Made by a program: the position numbers and the translations under genes
NCBI GenBank assembly: GCA_937899935.1
Contig: CALCOW010000336.1
Location: forward strand, 1-12,430
Reading direction: 5' to 3'
Source of the DNA: an uncultured Phycisphaerae bacterium
GTDB taxonomy: Bacteria; Planctomycetota; Phycisphaerae; Phycisphaerales; SM1A02
DNA: 12,430 nt
The notes under the pieces: model-generated
What the model was told of the DNA's origin: nothing
The model's input: the letters and a program-made list of their open reading frames with translations, nothing else
Database searches by the model: none
Shown: one piece after another, positions 1-7,418 of the stretch
How positions within the stretch are numbered: the first letter of the stretch is position 1
Layout: the number at the start of each line of letters is the position of its first letter

Positions 1-954
1 CACAGCGTTTTGGTACTTTTCAGTGTATTCCCGAATACGACCGCGACGATTGTTCTTGAGGTCCATCACGAAGTCGAGCTTGCCTCGATCGATCCCTTCC
101 TCATCGTGAATAAAACCGCCTGAGTCGGACAGCGTGACCACTTTGCCGCCCATCTCAATAATCTTTTCTGTTGCATACTGGGCCACGTTGCCAGAGCCAG
201 AAACAACGAATGACTTACCTTTGACCTTTTCACCACGTGTCGCAAGCTGTTCGGCTGCGAAGTAAACCAATCCATAGCCAGTGGCCTCTGGTCGGATCAG
301 ACTTCCGCCCCACTCTAGAGCACGACCAGTGAGGACCGCCGTAAATTGATTGCGAATACGCTTGTACTGACCAAACATGTAGCCAATCTCTCGGCCACCA
401 ACACCAATATCACCAGCTGGGACATCTGTATCAGGGCCGATATGCCGGCAAAGCTCAGTCATGAAGCTCTGACAGAAACGCATTACTTCGTTGTCTGAAC
501 GTCCCTTTGGATCAAAATCGCTTCCACCCTTACCACCGCCGATGGGTTGGCCTGTCAGAGCGTTCTTAAAGATCTGTTCAAAACCGAGGAACTTAAGAAT
601 GCTCAAGTTCACCGAAGGATGAAATCTCAAGCCACCTTTGTATGGCCCGATGGCTGAATTAAACTGGACGCGGTAGCCACGGTTGACCTGAATGTCCCCA
701 GCATCATCAAGCCATGGAACACGGAACATAATGACGCGTTCTGGCTCGACAATACGCTCGATAATTCTGGCTTTCGAAACCCCTGGATGACGATCAATAG
801 TCAATTCCAGCGATTCCAGTATCTCTTCGACAGCTTGATGGAATTCTGGCTCTTGAGCTGATCGAGCACGCACCATCTTCATATTGGCCTCGACAAAGGC
901 ACTATCATGAGACGTTGTTTGGGTACAGTCTTGGGCCAGTTCTTCAACGACCAT
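1..954 (-). CDS. gdhA: NADP-type glutamate dehydrogenase, N-terminal part (cut by window edge)
   Basis: Cytoplasmic enzyme that reversibly aminates 2-oxoglutarate to glutamate with NADPH (EC 1.4.1.4 expected), linking ammonium assimilation to carbon metabolism. The visible 318 codons are open from the ATG at 954-952 to the left edge; hexameric GDHs are about 450 residues, so about 130 are missing. Visible landmarks are the substrate-binding stretch GPYKGGLRFHPSV (about 103-115), the GGGKGG signature with catalytic lysine K142, the PAGDIGVGGREIG block with the catalytic aspartate D181, and the dinucleotide-binding loop GSGNVAQ (253-259). The SDSGG motif (276-280) fits the NADP-linked subfamily. 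The start is supported by an AGAAGGA Shine-Dalgarno nine bases upstream. The gene is divergent from tyrA across a 227-base gap. Family assignment is very secure; NADP over NAD is inferred from subfamily resemblance. Confidence 0.96.
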   Translation of the reverse strand, partial: MVVEELAQDCTQTTSHDSAFVEANMKMVRARSAQEPEFHQAVEEILESLELTIDRHPGVSKARIIERIVEPERVIMFRVPWLDDAGDIQVNRGYRVQFNSAIGPYKGGLRFHPSVNLSILKFLGFEQIFKNALTGQPIGGGKGGSDFDPKGRSDNEVMRFCQSFMTELCRHIGPDTDVPAGDIGVGGREIGYMFGQYKRIRNQFTAVLTGRALEWGGSLIRPEATGYGLVYFAAEQLATRGEKVKGKSFVVSGSGNVAQYATEKIIEMGGKVVTLSDSGGFIHDEEGIDRGKLDFVMDLKNNRRGRIREYTEKYQNAV

Positions 955-963
955 GGGTCACAA

Positions 964-970
964 TCCTTCT
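964..970 (-). promoter_or_regulatory. Ribosome binding site of gdhA
   Basis: On the minus strand the bases read AGAAGGA, ending nine bases before the ATG at 954-952. This is one of the clearer Shine-Dalgarno matches in the window and fixes the gdhA start. Confidence 0.75.
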
Positions 971-1022
971 ATGTAGCATCAATAACCGGCCTTACTGCAC
1001 AATGCTGGGGCTCGGCGTGAGA

Positions 1023-1035
1023 CGGTATCATACCG
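1023..1035. repeat. Perfect 13-base palindrome, candidate operator
   Basis: The bases CGGTAT-C-ATACCG form a perfect inverted repeat with a single central base. It lies about 70 bases upstream of the gdhA start and 147 bases upstream of the tyrA start. Size and symmetry fit a site for a dimeric repressor or activator. No regulator is encoded in the window, so the binding protein is unknown. A similar palindrome lies at 7282-7294. Confidence 0.35.
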
Positions 1036-1181
1036 AACCGGCGGGCCAAAGGTTCGCCACTCTGGACCATTTTCAGATCTGCCTAGCCGCCTTCCGCCTC
1101 CTGCCGCATCACCCTGCATTTCAAGCGATAAAAACCGCCTTTTTTGAACCTGCCCCTCGAGTGACCGCGTAGAGCAACCAC

Positions 1182-2345
1182 ATGAATTCCGAGATCCAAG
1201 ATGACACGAACCAGCCCCGTCCTCTGCCGGTTCTGAGAGCGATGATCGATGCCGTCGATCATCAGATTCTCGAACTGATGGCTCAACGAAACGCCATCGT
1301 CACTGAAGTTGCAAATTTTAAGCGTTCAAACGCTGTGCGTATTCGGGATTTCACCCGAGAACGTGAACTGCTCACCGACCGTCGTAGCAGAGCAGGTGAA
1401 ATGGGCATCAAACCTGATGTCGCTGAGAGTTTGTGGAGATTGGTGCTCTGGGCCAGCCGCGATCGGCAGGCTGCACTGCGAGCAGAAGTGCCACCAAATC
1501 TGGAGGGTCGAACCATCGCACTGATCGGTGGCAACGGTGCTATGGGACGATGCTTCGCTCGCCTTTTCCAAGACTTAGGTAGTACCGTTATGGTGGCGGA
1601 TCAAGACACACAACTCAAAGCGACTGAAGCAGCGGCCTGCGCTGATGCCGTCCTAATCACCGTACCCATTGATGTGACACTTGATGTTATCCAAGAAATT
1701 GGACCACATGTACGTGAACAATCCTTGTTCTGTGATCTTACCTCGATCAAGAAAGCACCAGTCGATGCGATGTTGCAATCTTCGTCTGCAAACGTCATTG
1801 GTACGCACCCACTCTTTGGACCGAGCGTGCATTCACTTCAGGGCCAACGCATTGCCCTAACGCCCGCTCGGATTCACGATGGCTCTGACTGGCTCGATTG
1901 GCTGACTCAAGTGCTCGAAGCTCGCGGTATGCAAATCATCAGTACGACGCCGGAGCGTCATGATCAGGTCATGGCGATCGTGCAAGTACTCACACACTTC
2001 TCCACCGAAGTGTTAGGTGCAACCATGGCCAAGCTTGGGTTCGATCTCAGTGAAACCATTGCATTTACCTCCCCCGTCTACCTCATGGACTTGTATTTGA
2101 CTGCAAGACATTTTGCACAAGACGCGAGCCTGTATGCAAACATCCAGCATTCCAATGAATCGACTGCAGCGGTAACTGATACCTTTGCACGTGTCGCTGC
2201 TGACTTGAACACTATTGCTGCCAATCGTGATGAAACGGCATTCAATTCTATGTTTGAGCAAGTACGAAGCTTCTTCGGCGAGTTCACAGATGAGGCACTC
2301 GAACAATCAAGCTTTTTGATAGATCGATTGGTCGAGCGCACCTAA
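1182..2345 (+). CDS. tyrA: Fused chorismate mutase / prephenate dehydrogenase (T-protein)
   Basis: Cytoplasmic bifunctional enzyme of tyrosine synthesis. It converts chorismate to prephenate, then oxidatively decarboxylates prephenate to 4-hydroxyphenylpyruvate using NAD. Residues 13-100 form an AroQ-type chorismate mutase, with the expected active-site residues R19, R36, K47, R59 and E60 by alignment to the E. coli T-protein as I recall it. Residues 110-387 form the dehydrogenase, with the nucleotide loop GGNGAMG (116-122) and the THPLFGP block carrying catalytic H209. Length is 387 residues against 373 in E. coli. The start is firm: an in-frame TAG lies at 1170-1172 and the ATG at 1182 is the first start after it. 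The Shine-Dalgarno is weak (TAGAG at 1170-1174). The stop overlaps that of the convergent oxoprolinase gene by four bases. The fused architecture is best known in Gammaproteobacteria, so transfer is possible. Confidence 0.95.
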   Translation: MNSEIQDDTNQPRPLPVLRAMIDAVDHQILELMAQRNAIVTEVANFKRSNAVRIRDFTRERELLTDRRSRAGEMGIKPDVAESLWRLVLWASRDRQAALRAEVPPNLEGRTIALIGGNGAMGRCFARLFQDLGSTVMVADQDTQLKATEAAACADAVLITVPIDVTLDVIQEIGPHVREQSLFCDLTSIKKAPVDAMLQSSSANVIGTHPLFGPSVHSLQGQRIALTPARIHDGSDWLDWLTQVLEARGMQIISTTPERHDQVMAIVQVLTHFSTEVLGATMAKLGFDLSETIAFTSPVYLMDLYLTARHFAQDASLYANIQHSNESTAAVTDTFARVAADLNTIAANRDETAFNSMFEQVRSFFGEFTDEALEQSSFLIDRLVERT

Positions 2346-5300
2346 TCACTCGTTTCAGGTGTCCCCCAACCTCCACCACCTGGCGTGCGCAAGACCAGTA
2401 CATCACCAGGGAACACTTCAGCACCATCGACCGAATTCAGTTTTGTGCGCTGGCCTGAAGCCCGCTCAATCCACTGCTCACCAACACCACCATCACCACC
2501 ACCATCGTATCCAAACGGCGGCATGACTCGATGCTGTGTCACCATTGAGACACTCAACGGCTCCAAGAAACGTATTCTGCGCTCAACACCTTCGCCGCCT
2601 ATCCAATTTCCAATGCCAGCCGAGTCGTCGCGAATAACAAATTGCTCCAAACATACTGGATAACGCAATTCAAGTATTTCAGGATCGGTCATACGCGTGT
2701 TGGTCATGTGAGTATGTACACCGGACACGCCGTGGGCACCTTTCACTGCACCCGAACCACCACAGATAGTTTCATAATAACCAAAGTGTTCATTACCAAA
2801 AAGAAGGTTGTTGCACGTACCCTGGCTACAGGCGGAGAGACCCAGCGCCTTCAAGATTGCATCAACCAAACGCTGTGATGTTTCAACATTACCTCCAACA
2901 ACGGCGGGCGCTGTGGCAGGATCGTCTCCAAAGTCAGGATTTAACAGTCCTTCTGGAATCACCAACTTCACAGGACGCATCAGTCCATCGTTCAATGGAA
3001 TTCGACGATCAACCAGTAAGCGCAGAGCATAAATGACGGTGGCTCGGACAATTGCTGGCGTGGCATTCAGATTCCCTGGATGAACTGCTCCAGATCCTGT
3101 GAAATCAAAACATGCTTCGCTGCCGGTTATTTCGATCGTGACCTTTAGTGGCGTGCCATCGTCCAAATATTCGCACGCACTTCTCTTTCCGTCAGGCAAG
3201 CCAGTGATGGCTTCACGCGCCAAACGTTCAGCATATGCTTGAAGCTCATCCATTTGATGGGCCACTTGAGCAGCGCCATGCTCCTGGATGAGTCTCTCGA
3301 GGCCAAAGCGGCCACGTTCATTGGCAGCGATCATTGCCTCCAAGTCAGCAACATTGTCGTCCAGGCCCCGCGTCGGCCAAGGTCCACTCGTCAATTGTTC
3401 GATGACGCCGGCACGATCAAAGACCCCATCTTTAACAATCAATTGCGGCACCAACACCACACCTTCATCAATCAAGCGTTTGGCATCTGGTGGCATCGAG
3501 CCAGGCCGCGAGCCACCAATTTCAGCATGATGGGCTCGGCTGGCCACATAACCGCACAAGCTTTTGGTTTGATCGAAGACCCCAGTAATGACGGTGAGAT
3601 CGGGGAGATGTGAACCACCAAAGGCGGGGTGATTCGTCAGCGCCACGTCGCCCGGCTTGAGCTCAATGTTCTCTATGACCCGCTGAACACAGACACCCAG
3701 TGAACCAAGGTGCACTGGTAAATGCGGCGCATTGACGACGAGTTGCCCCTGTCGATCTAAGAGCGTACAGGAGTAATCCATTCGCTCTTTGACGTTAACT
3801 GAGATCGCACAGCGCTGAAGCACTTGGCCCATTTCCATGGCCACCGCTGAAAAAGCATCGGCGAATAGTTCAACTTCACCAGCAGCCTCCTTTTCAAAGG
3901 CCTGTTTCGACTCAATGAACTCATGATAGACCGCTCTTATGGTCCGATCAGTTCCTAAGACTGCCTCCCAATTTGGCTCCAGAACAAATGTGGTTCGTCC
4001 TTCACAGATCATTGCCGGACCAAGAATTCGTTCACCTGGCTGCAGAGCACTACGATAGTAAACAGGGACATCACACCACGCTCCCTGAACACGAACTCTT
4101 CGACTGGCACCACTCGGCTGAGCATCGCCGCTCATTGCAAAAACCGCCGATGACGATTTCCGTGGAAGGGTTCCAACTGACACCCGCAGTGACTCAACCT
4201 CAAGTGGTCGATCAGGTGGGCGATATCCGTACAGCATCTTAAAACGTTGTGAGAATCCTTCAGCGACGTCCATTCCAGATTGATATTCAACAACGATCGA
4301 GGTCTCCTGGCCAGCCAAGCGCATACCGATCAGTTGTCGCCGTACTTCTGTGACCGTTTCGAGACCCTCTTCTGCTTCGATTTGCTGACGCGCTTCAGCA
4401 ATGAGTGATTTGAATTCATTGGCCAGATTAGGTGCCACTTCGCGCCAAGGGCGAATGACTTGGCGATGGGCAAATCGCTCAACCACACTTGCGACAAGGC
4501 CGTCAGCACTTAACACAGATGCGGCATCGGGGACCAGTACGGTTTCGATCGACAGTCGACGTGCGACTGCACAAGCATGCTGGGGTCCAGCCCCGCCAAA
4601 TGCGATAAGCGCATAGCTTGATGGATCATACCCCTGCCTCGCAGAGACCTGAGCAATCGTGTCAGCAACACGCTGATCCGCAATCGTTAAAAATGCATCG
4701 AGCATTGCATCTTGAGATGTTGCTTCAATGCGACTGGCAAGACGACGTTGCTGATCTGACAACTGAGCTGCTGCTGCCTCAGGATCAACAGGGATCTCCA
4801 TCCCATCTACATCAAGACGGCCTGCCAATAAGTTGACATCGGTCAAGGTCAAAGGTCCTCCACGTCCATAACAGGCCGGACCAGGATCACTGCCACTACT
4901 GCGGGGACCGACCGTCAGCCTTTGATCAACGACATCGCAAATTGATCCACCGCCAGCGGCTACCGTTTCAATGTCAATGGCTGTTGTGGCGAGAGAGATT
5001 CCGCCAATGTTCTGCTCATAACGATAAGCAAAGCCCCCATCAAAACGAGCTACATCTGTACTGGTACCTCCCATATCAAAACCAATGAAGCGTTCATACC
5101 CACAGCGTTTACCCACGGATGCGGCCCCAGCTACACCTGCGGCAGGCCCACTCAATAGACTATCTCGAGCGTGGTAATGGTCTGCTGCAACAAGACCTCC
5201 AGCACTGGTCATCGCTTTGAGTTTGGCAGTCTGTGTACCATCGCTGCAGAGAGCATGTTCAACCGCTTGCATATACTCACTCACAATGGGTGTCAGCGAT

Positions 5301-6157
5301 GCGTCGACCACTGCTCCTTGAGCACGAGGCACAATCTTGATGGCTGTTGATAGCACACTCGAAACAGTGACCGAACGAAAACCCATTTCTATCAGAATTT
5401 TGGCTGCCGCTTTTTCATGTTCATCATTGCGATAAGAATGAAGAAATGCGATCGCTGCCGTCTCGATCTGACTGTCCAGTACACGCTGAGCCGCTTCACG
5501 AAGTTGGCGCTCATCCAATGGTGTAAGCACTCCACCTTGCGCATCCATACGCTGATCCACTTCGACAACTGAATGGTGCACTGGAAGCGGCTTGACAATC
5601 GCACGAGCAAAAATATCCGGACGTTGTTGTGTTCCTATTTCCAGCAAGTCTCTAAAACCTCGGGTCACAAACAGTGCCACGGGCGCCACTTCACGCTCAA
5701 GTAATGCGTTGGTACCACGGGTGGTAGCCAAACGCATCGTGATCGACGGCAATTGTTCAGAGAGCGACGTCTGCGTTGCAAGGCGAGCGGCGAGCACCGG
5801 GGCGGGCTCATGCCCAGTGACTTCGATGGACTGCGGCAATTGCATTTCCACTGGCCAGGATGCTGAAAGTGTCAGCACACCACGATCAAGTTGATGATCG
5901 ACAATCATCGCTTGCCATGCCGGCGAAAGAGCTGTGAGGGTATACCCCTTAAGGGATGACTCTTTCATCCACTTCGCATCAACTCGAATCGCGTTTGAAG
6001 CAACGCGCTCAGTAGCTCTGCCCCGAAGCACGCCTGAACTTAGCACCTTAACAACACGCCGGCTGCCATCAGAACAATGCGCCACGCAATCAGTGAACGT
6101 GCCGCCAGTATCGATCGAGATCTCCCAAGAATCCCTGATCGCTACACCACCTCTCAA
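2342..6157 (-). CDS. 5-oxoprolinase / hydantoinase-family enzyme, HyuA-HyuB fusion
   Basis: Large cytoplasmic enzyme of the ATP-dependent oxoprolinase/N-methylhydantoinase family. Most likely it opens 5-oxoproline to glutamate with ATP, though hydantoins or related amides are possible substrates. Residues 12-205 are the HyuA N-terminal domain, with the phosphate-binding DTGGTFTD at 16-23 and TTRGTNALLER at 145-155. The HyuA core spans about 225-530, with GPAAGVAGA (337-345), DMGGTSTD (361-368) and FGGAGPQHA (520-528). HyuB runs from about 758 to the end, with NHPAFGGSHLPDLTV (842-856) and a glycine-rich tail, GGGGWG. At 1271 residues it is close to the 1288 of human OPLAH and appears intact. 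The start must be TTG at 6157-6155, because the preceding codon in the same frame is the mtfA TAG stop, no in-frame ATG precedes the DTGGTFTD motif, and the motif needs only about 15 residues before it. Translation is probably coupled to mtfA. The substrate is not settled by sequence. Confidence 0.9.
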   Translation of the reverse strand: MRGGVAIRDSWEISIDTGGTFTDCVAHCSDGSRRVVKVLSSGVLRGRATERVASNAIRVDAKWMKESSLKGYTLTALSPAWQAMIVDHQLDRGVLTLSASWPVEMQLPQSIEVTGHEPAPVLAARLATQTSLSEQLPSITMRLATTRGTNALLEREVAPVALFVTRGFRDLLEIGTQQRPDIFARAIVKPLPVHHSVVEVDQRMDAQGGVLTPLDERQLREAAQRVLDSQIETAAIAFLHSYRNDEHEKAAAKILIEMGFRSVTVSSVLSTAIKIVPRAQGAVVDASLTPIVSEYMQAVEHALCSDGTQTAKLKAMTSAGGLVAADHYHARDSLLSGPAAGVAGAASVGKRCGYERFIGFDMGGTSTDVARFDGGFAYRYEQNIGGISLATTAIDIETVAAGGGSICDVVDQRLTVGPRSSGSDPGPACYGRGGPLTLTDVNLLAGRLDVDGMEIPVDPEAAAAQLSDQQRRLASRIEATSQDAMLDAFLTIADQRVADTIAQVSARQGYDPSSYALIAFGGAGPQHACAVARRLSIETVLVPDAASVLSADGLVASVVERFAHRQVIRPWREVAPNLANEFKSLIAEARQQIEAEEGLETVTEVRRQLIGMRLAGQETSIVVEYQSGMDVAEGFSQRFKMLYGYRPPDRPLEVESLRVSVGTLPRKSSSAVFAMSGDAQPSGASRRVRVQGAWCDVPVYYRSALQPGERILGPAMICEGRTTFVLEPNWEAVLGTDRTIRAVYHEFIESKQAFEKEAAGEVELFADAFSAVAMEMGQVLQRCAISVNVKERMDYSCTLLDRQGQLVVNAPHLPVHLGSLGVCVQRVIENIELKPGDVALTNHPAFGGSHLPDLTVITGVFDQTKSLCGYVASRAHHAEIGGSRPGSMPPDAKRLIDEGVVLVPQLIVKDGVFDRAGVIEQLTSGPWPTRGLDDNVADLEAMIAANERGRFGLERLIQEHGAAQVAHQMDELQAYAERLAREAITGLPDGKRSACEYLDDGTPLKVTIEITGSEACFDFTGSGAVHPGNLNATPAIVRATVIYALRLLVDRRIPLNDGLMRPVKLVIPEGLLNPDFGDDPATAPAVVGGNVETSQRLVDAILKALGLSACSQGTCNNLLFGNEHFGYYETICGGSGAVKGAHGVSGVHTHMTNTRMTDPEILELRYPVCLEQFVIRDDSAGIGNWIGGEGVERRIRFLEPLSVSMVTQHRVMPPFGYDGGGDGGVGEQWIERASGQRTKLNSVDGAEVFPGDVLVLRTPGGGGWGTPETSD

Positions 6158-6949
6158 CTAAATCGAACGATGCCAAGTCACACTTTCAAAACGCTTCGCT
6201 GGATCTTGTCCATAATACGAGCGCAACACTTCGTAAAGCTCAGGATTTTCATTCTGAAGTGCCAAGGCATTCGTAAAGAAAGCCTCTGTACAGACGGCGA
6301 AGAACTCGCCGACATTGGTGGCACCATAGTGACGCAAAACGGTCTGGCGCCCCTGCTGCGTTGCTCTACACAATCGTTCGAACTCTGACGACATAACCGT
6401 ATGCCATCGCTCGTAATCGGCTTTCGTTCGTTGTGGCGGTGTCCCATCGACATAGCCAGAGAGCATGTCGAGCTTATGCGCAAATTCATGCATCACAAGA
6501 TTGTGCCCTGTCCCAAGCTGCTGTCCATGATGCTTCGCATCAGCCCACGACAAAATCACCGGACCCCGAAACCAAGCTTCTCCAAGATTACTTGATGAAT
6601 CTGATGTCGGCCCTTGCGCCCACATGTCACGTTGCTGCTGAACATAAGCGCCGGGATACACCAAGATCGACTGGACATCAGAAAAGAAATCATGATCTAG
6701 TTCAAGTAGTAGCAATGCCGCTTGCACAGCGATTGTCACTTGAACCTCTTCGTTAATGGACTGACCGCCACACGCTTCCCAGTACTTTTCAGCAATGAGA
6801 ACGCTGGCAATTCCACGTAGCCGTTGGCGCTCATCTGCATCCAGCAGACGATCATAAATGAAGTTCTGGCGGATTATTTGCTCAAACGAATCAGAGACCG
6901 GTTGAGTCGCTAGTTTTCGGCGGCGCGATTTGTGAGAAAAGAAAGGCAT
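6158..6949 (-). CDS. mtfA: MtfA-family zinc metallopeptidase (M90)
   Basis: Predicted soluble zinc peptidase. In E. coli, MtfA has aminopeptidase activity and binds the glucose regulator Mlc. The protein has the HEFAH zinc motif (H156 and H160, numbered from the upstream TTG) with catalytic E157, and a downstream glutamate in GEFFAVCTEAFF (E217) that matches the third zinc ligand. The family block FRGPVILSWADA lies at 129-140. There is no signal peptide; the N-terminus is basic. From the ATG at 6949-6947 the protein has 263 residues (265 in E. coli). An in-frame TTG at 6955 would add two residues, but I prefer the ATG. No clear Shine-Dalgarno is seen. The gene lies 33 bases after the small unknown gene and ends with a TAG immediately next to, and in frame with, the oxoprolinase start. 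No Mlc or sugar phosphotransferase gene is nearby, so the regulatory role known from E. coli should not be assumed. Confidence 0.88.
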   Translation of the reverse strand: MPFFSHKSRRRKLATQPVSDSFEQIIRQNFIYDRLLDADERQRLRGIASVLIAEKYWEACGGQSINEEVQVTIAVQAALLLLELDHDFFSDVQSILVYPGAYVQQQRDMWAQGPTSDSSSNLGEAWFRGPVILSWADAKHHGQQLGTGHNLVMHEFAHKLDMLSGYVDGTPPQRTKADYERWHTVMSSEFERLCRATQQGRQTVLRHYGATNVGEFFAVCTEAFFTNALALQNENPELYEVLRSYYGQDPAKRFESVTWHRSI

Positions 6950-6982
6950 GCTCAATCACAAGTCAGCGCCAATTCGCCTCAA

Positions 6983-7237
6983 TTAGTCCAGTTCATCCAT
7001 TGCGATAACAGTGTATGCATCACCTTCTAATCTCAGGGTGACACGCTGGCCGATTTTTTGATCAGCCATCCAATCACCCCAGACTGGCCACATTCGCGTA
7101 TTGCCATCTTCATCAACGAGATGAGCGGTGATCACCGGCGGGTTAATATCTTCGGCAATCGTGGTCTCGGTATCCTTGACTGCGGGCCATTGCAGCCTTT
7201 GAAGGGTACCGGTCAATTCTGCGGGTGAGTCTGCCAT
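6983..7237 (-). CDS. Small hypothetical protein, 84 residues
   Basis: I do not recognise this protein. From the ATG at 7237-7235 it has 84 residues; it is acidic and has neither a signal peptide nor a membrane segment. Short hydrophobic stretches alternate with turns (for example VITAHLVDEDG, MWPVWGDWM, QRVTLRLEG, AYTVIAM), which suggests a small all-beta domain such as an OB- or SH3-like barrel; that is inference from pattern only. The frame stays open to a GTG at 7300-7298, which would give 105 residues. I prefer the ATG because the extra 21 residues would overlap palindromes that look regulatory, and because the GTG has a pyrimidine-rich stretch rather than a ribosome site upstream. It is likely the first gene of a unit with mtfA (33-base gap) and the oxoprolinase. 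A competing frame at 7143-7442 looks like a shadow. Confidence 0.55.
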   Translation of the reverse strand: MADSPAELTGTLQRLQWPAVKDTETTIAEDINPPVITAHLVDEDGNTRMWPVWGDWMADQKIGQRVTLRLEGDAYTVIAMDELD

Positions 7238-7274
7238 ACCATTTAGTGTATCTGCCTCGAGCCATGTCCGAAAA

Positions 7275-7294
7275 GCCCTCAGGGCATGATGCCC
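7275..7294. repeat. Two overlapping odd palindromes, candidate operator or alternative hairpins
   Basis: GCCCT-C-AGGGC occupies 7275-7285 and GGGCAT-G-ATGCCC occupies 7282-7294. Both are perfect inverted repeats with one central base, and they share GGGC at 7282-7285, so in single-stranded form they would exclude one another. The second matches the pattern of the palindrome at 1023-1035: GG, a pyrimidine, AT, a central C or G, AT, a purine, CC. If the small gene starts at 7237, this element lies about 40-60 bases upstream of it. Confidence 0.35.
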
Positions 7295-7418
7295 CCCCAC
7301 TCAGGAGGCCAATAATTGCCTTCTGGCCCCCAATGCCGCTTTTTTGCCCCTCCAGGGCCATCCTTGGCAATAGAAAACTCGTTGCATGAACCGATTCTAG
7401 ATAGGCTGCGTAACGTGC

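Larger units (their letters stand above)
955..1181. other. Divergent intergenic region between gdhA and tyrA
   Basis: This 227-base gap should hold the promoters of both divergent genes. I see no convincing -35/-10 pair for either. It contains the gdhA ribosome binding site at 964-970, a perfect 13-base palindrome at 1023-1035, the direct repeat AACCGGC at 984-990 and 1036-1042, and a short A-tract/T-tract inverted repeat near 1130-1145. An open reading frame in the tyrA frame, with an ATG at 1002, ends at a TAG nine bases before the tyrA start; it has no visible ribosome binding site. Confidence 0.6.

Noticed and set aside
970..978. TGC-TACATA on the minus strand as an extended -10 promoter for gdhA
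   Set aside because: It overlaps the gdhA Shine-Dalgarno, so a transcript starting from it would lack the ribosome site.
1130..1145. A-tract and T-run inverted repeat as an intrinsic terminator
   Set aside because: The stem is only A:T pairs, no gene on the plus strand ends just upstream, and it precedes tyrA.
2483..2510. CAC/CAT-rich stretch resembling a repeat or histidine-coding run
   Set aside because: It is the complement of a glycine- and aspartate-rich stretch near the C-terminus of the oxoprolinase, which is normal for this family.
3239..3613. 124-codon plus-strand frame inside the oxoprolinase gene, and other plus-strand frames between 2385 and 6161
   Set aside because: They are antisense to a strongly coding, motif-rich gene and show no family features of their own.
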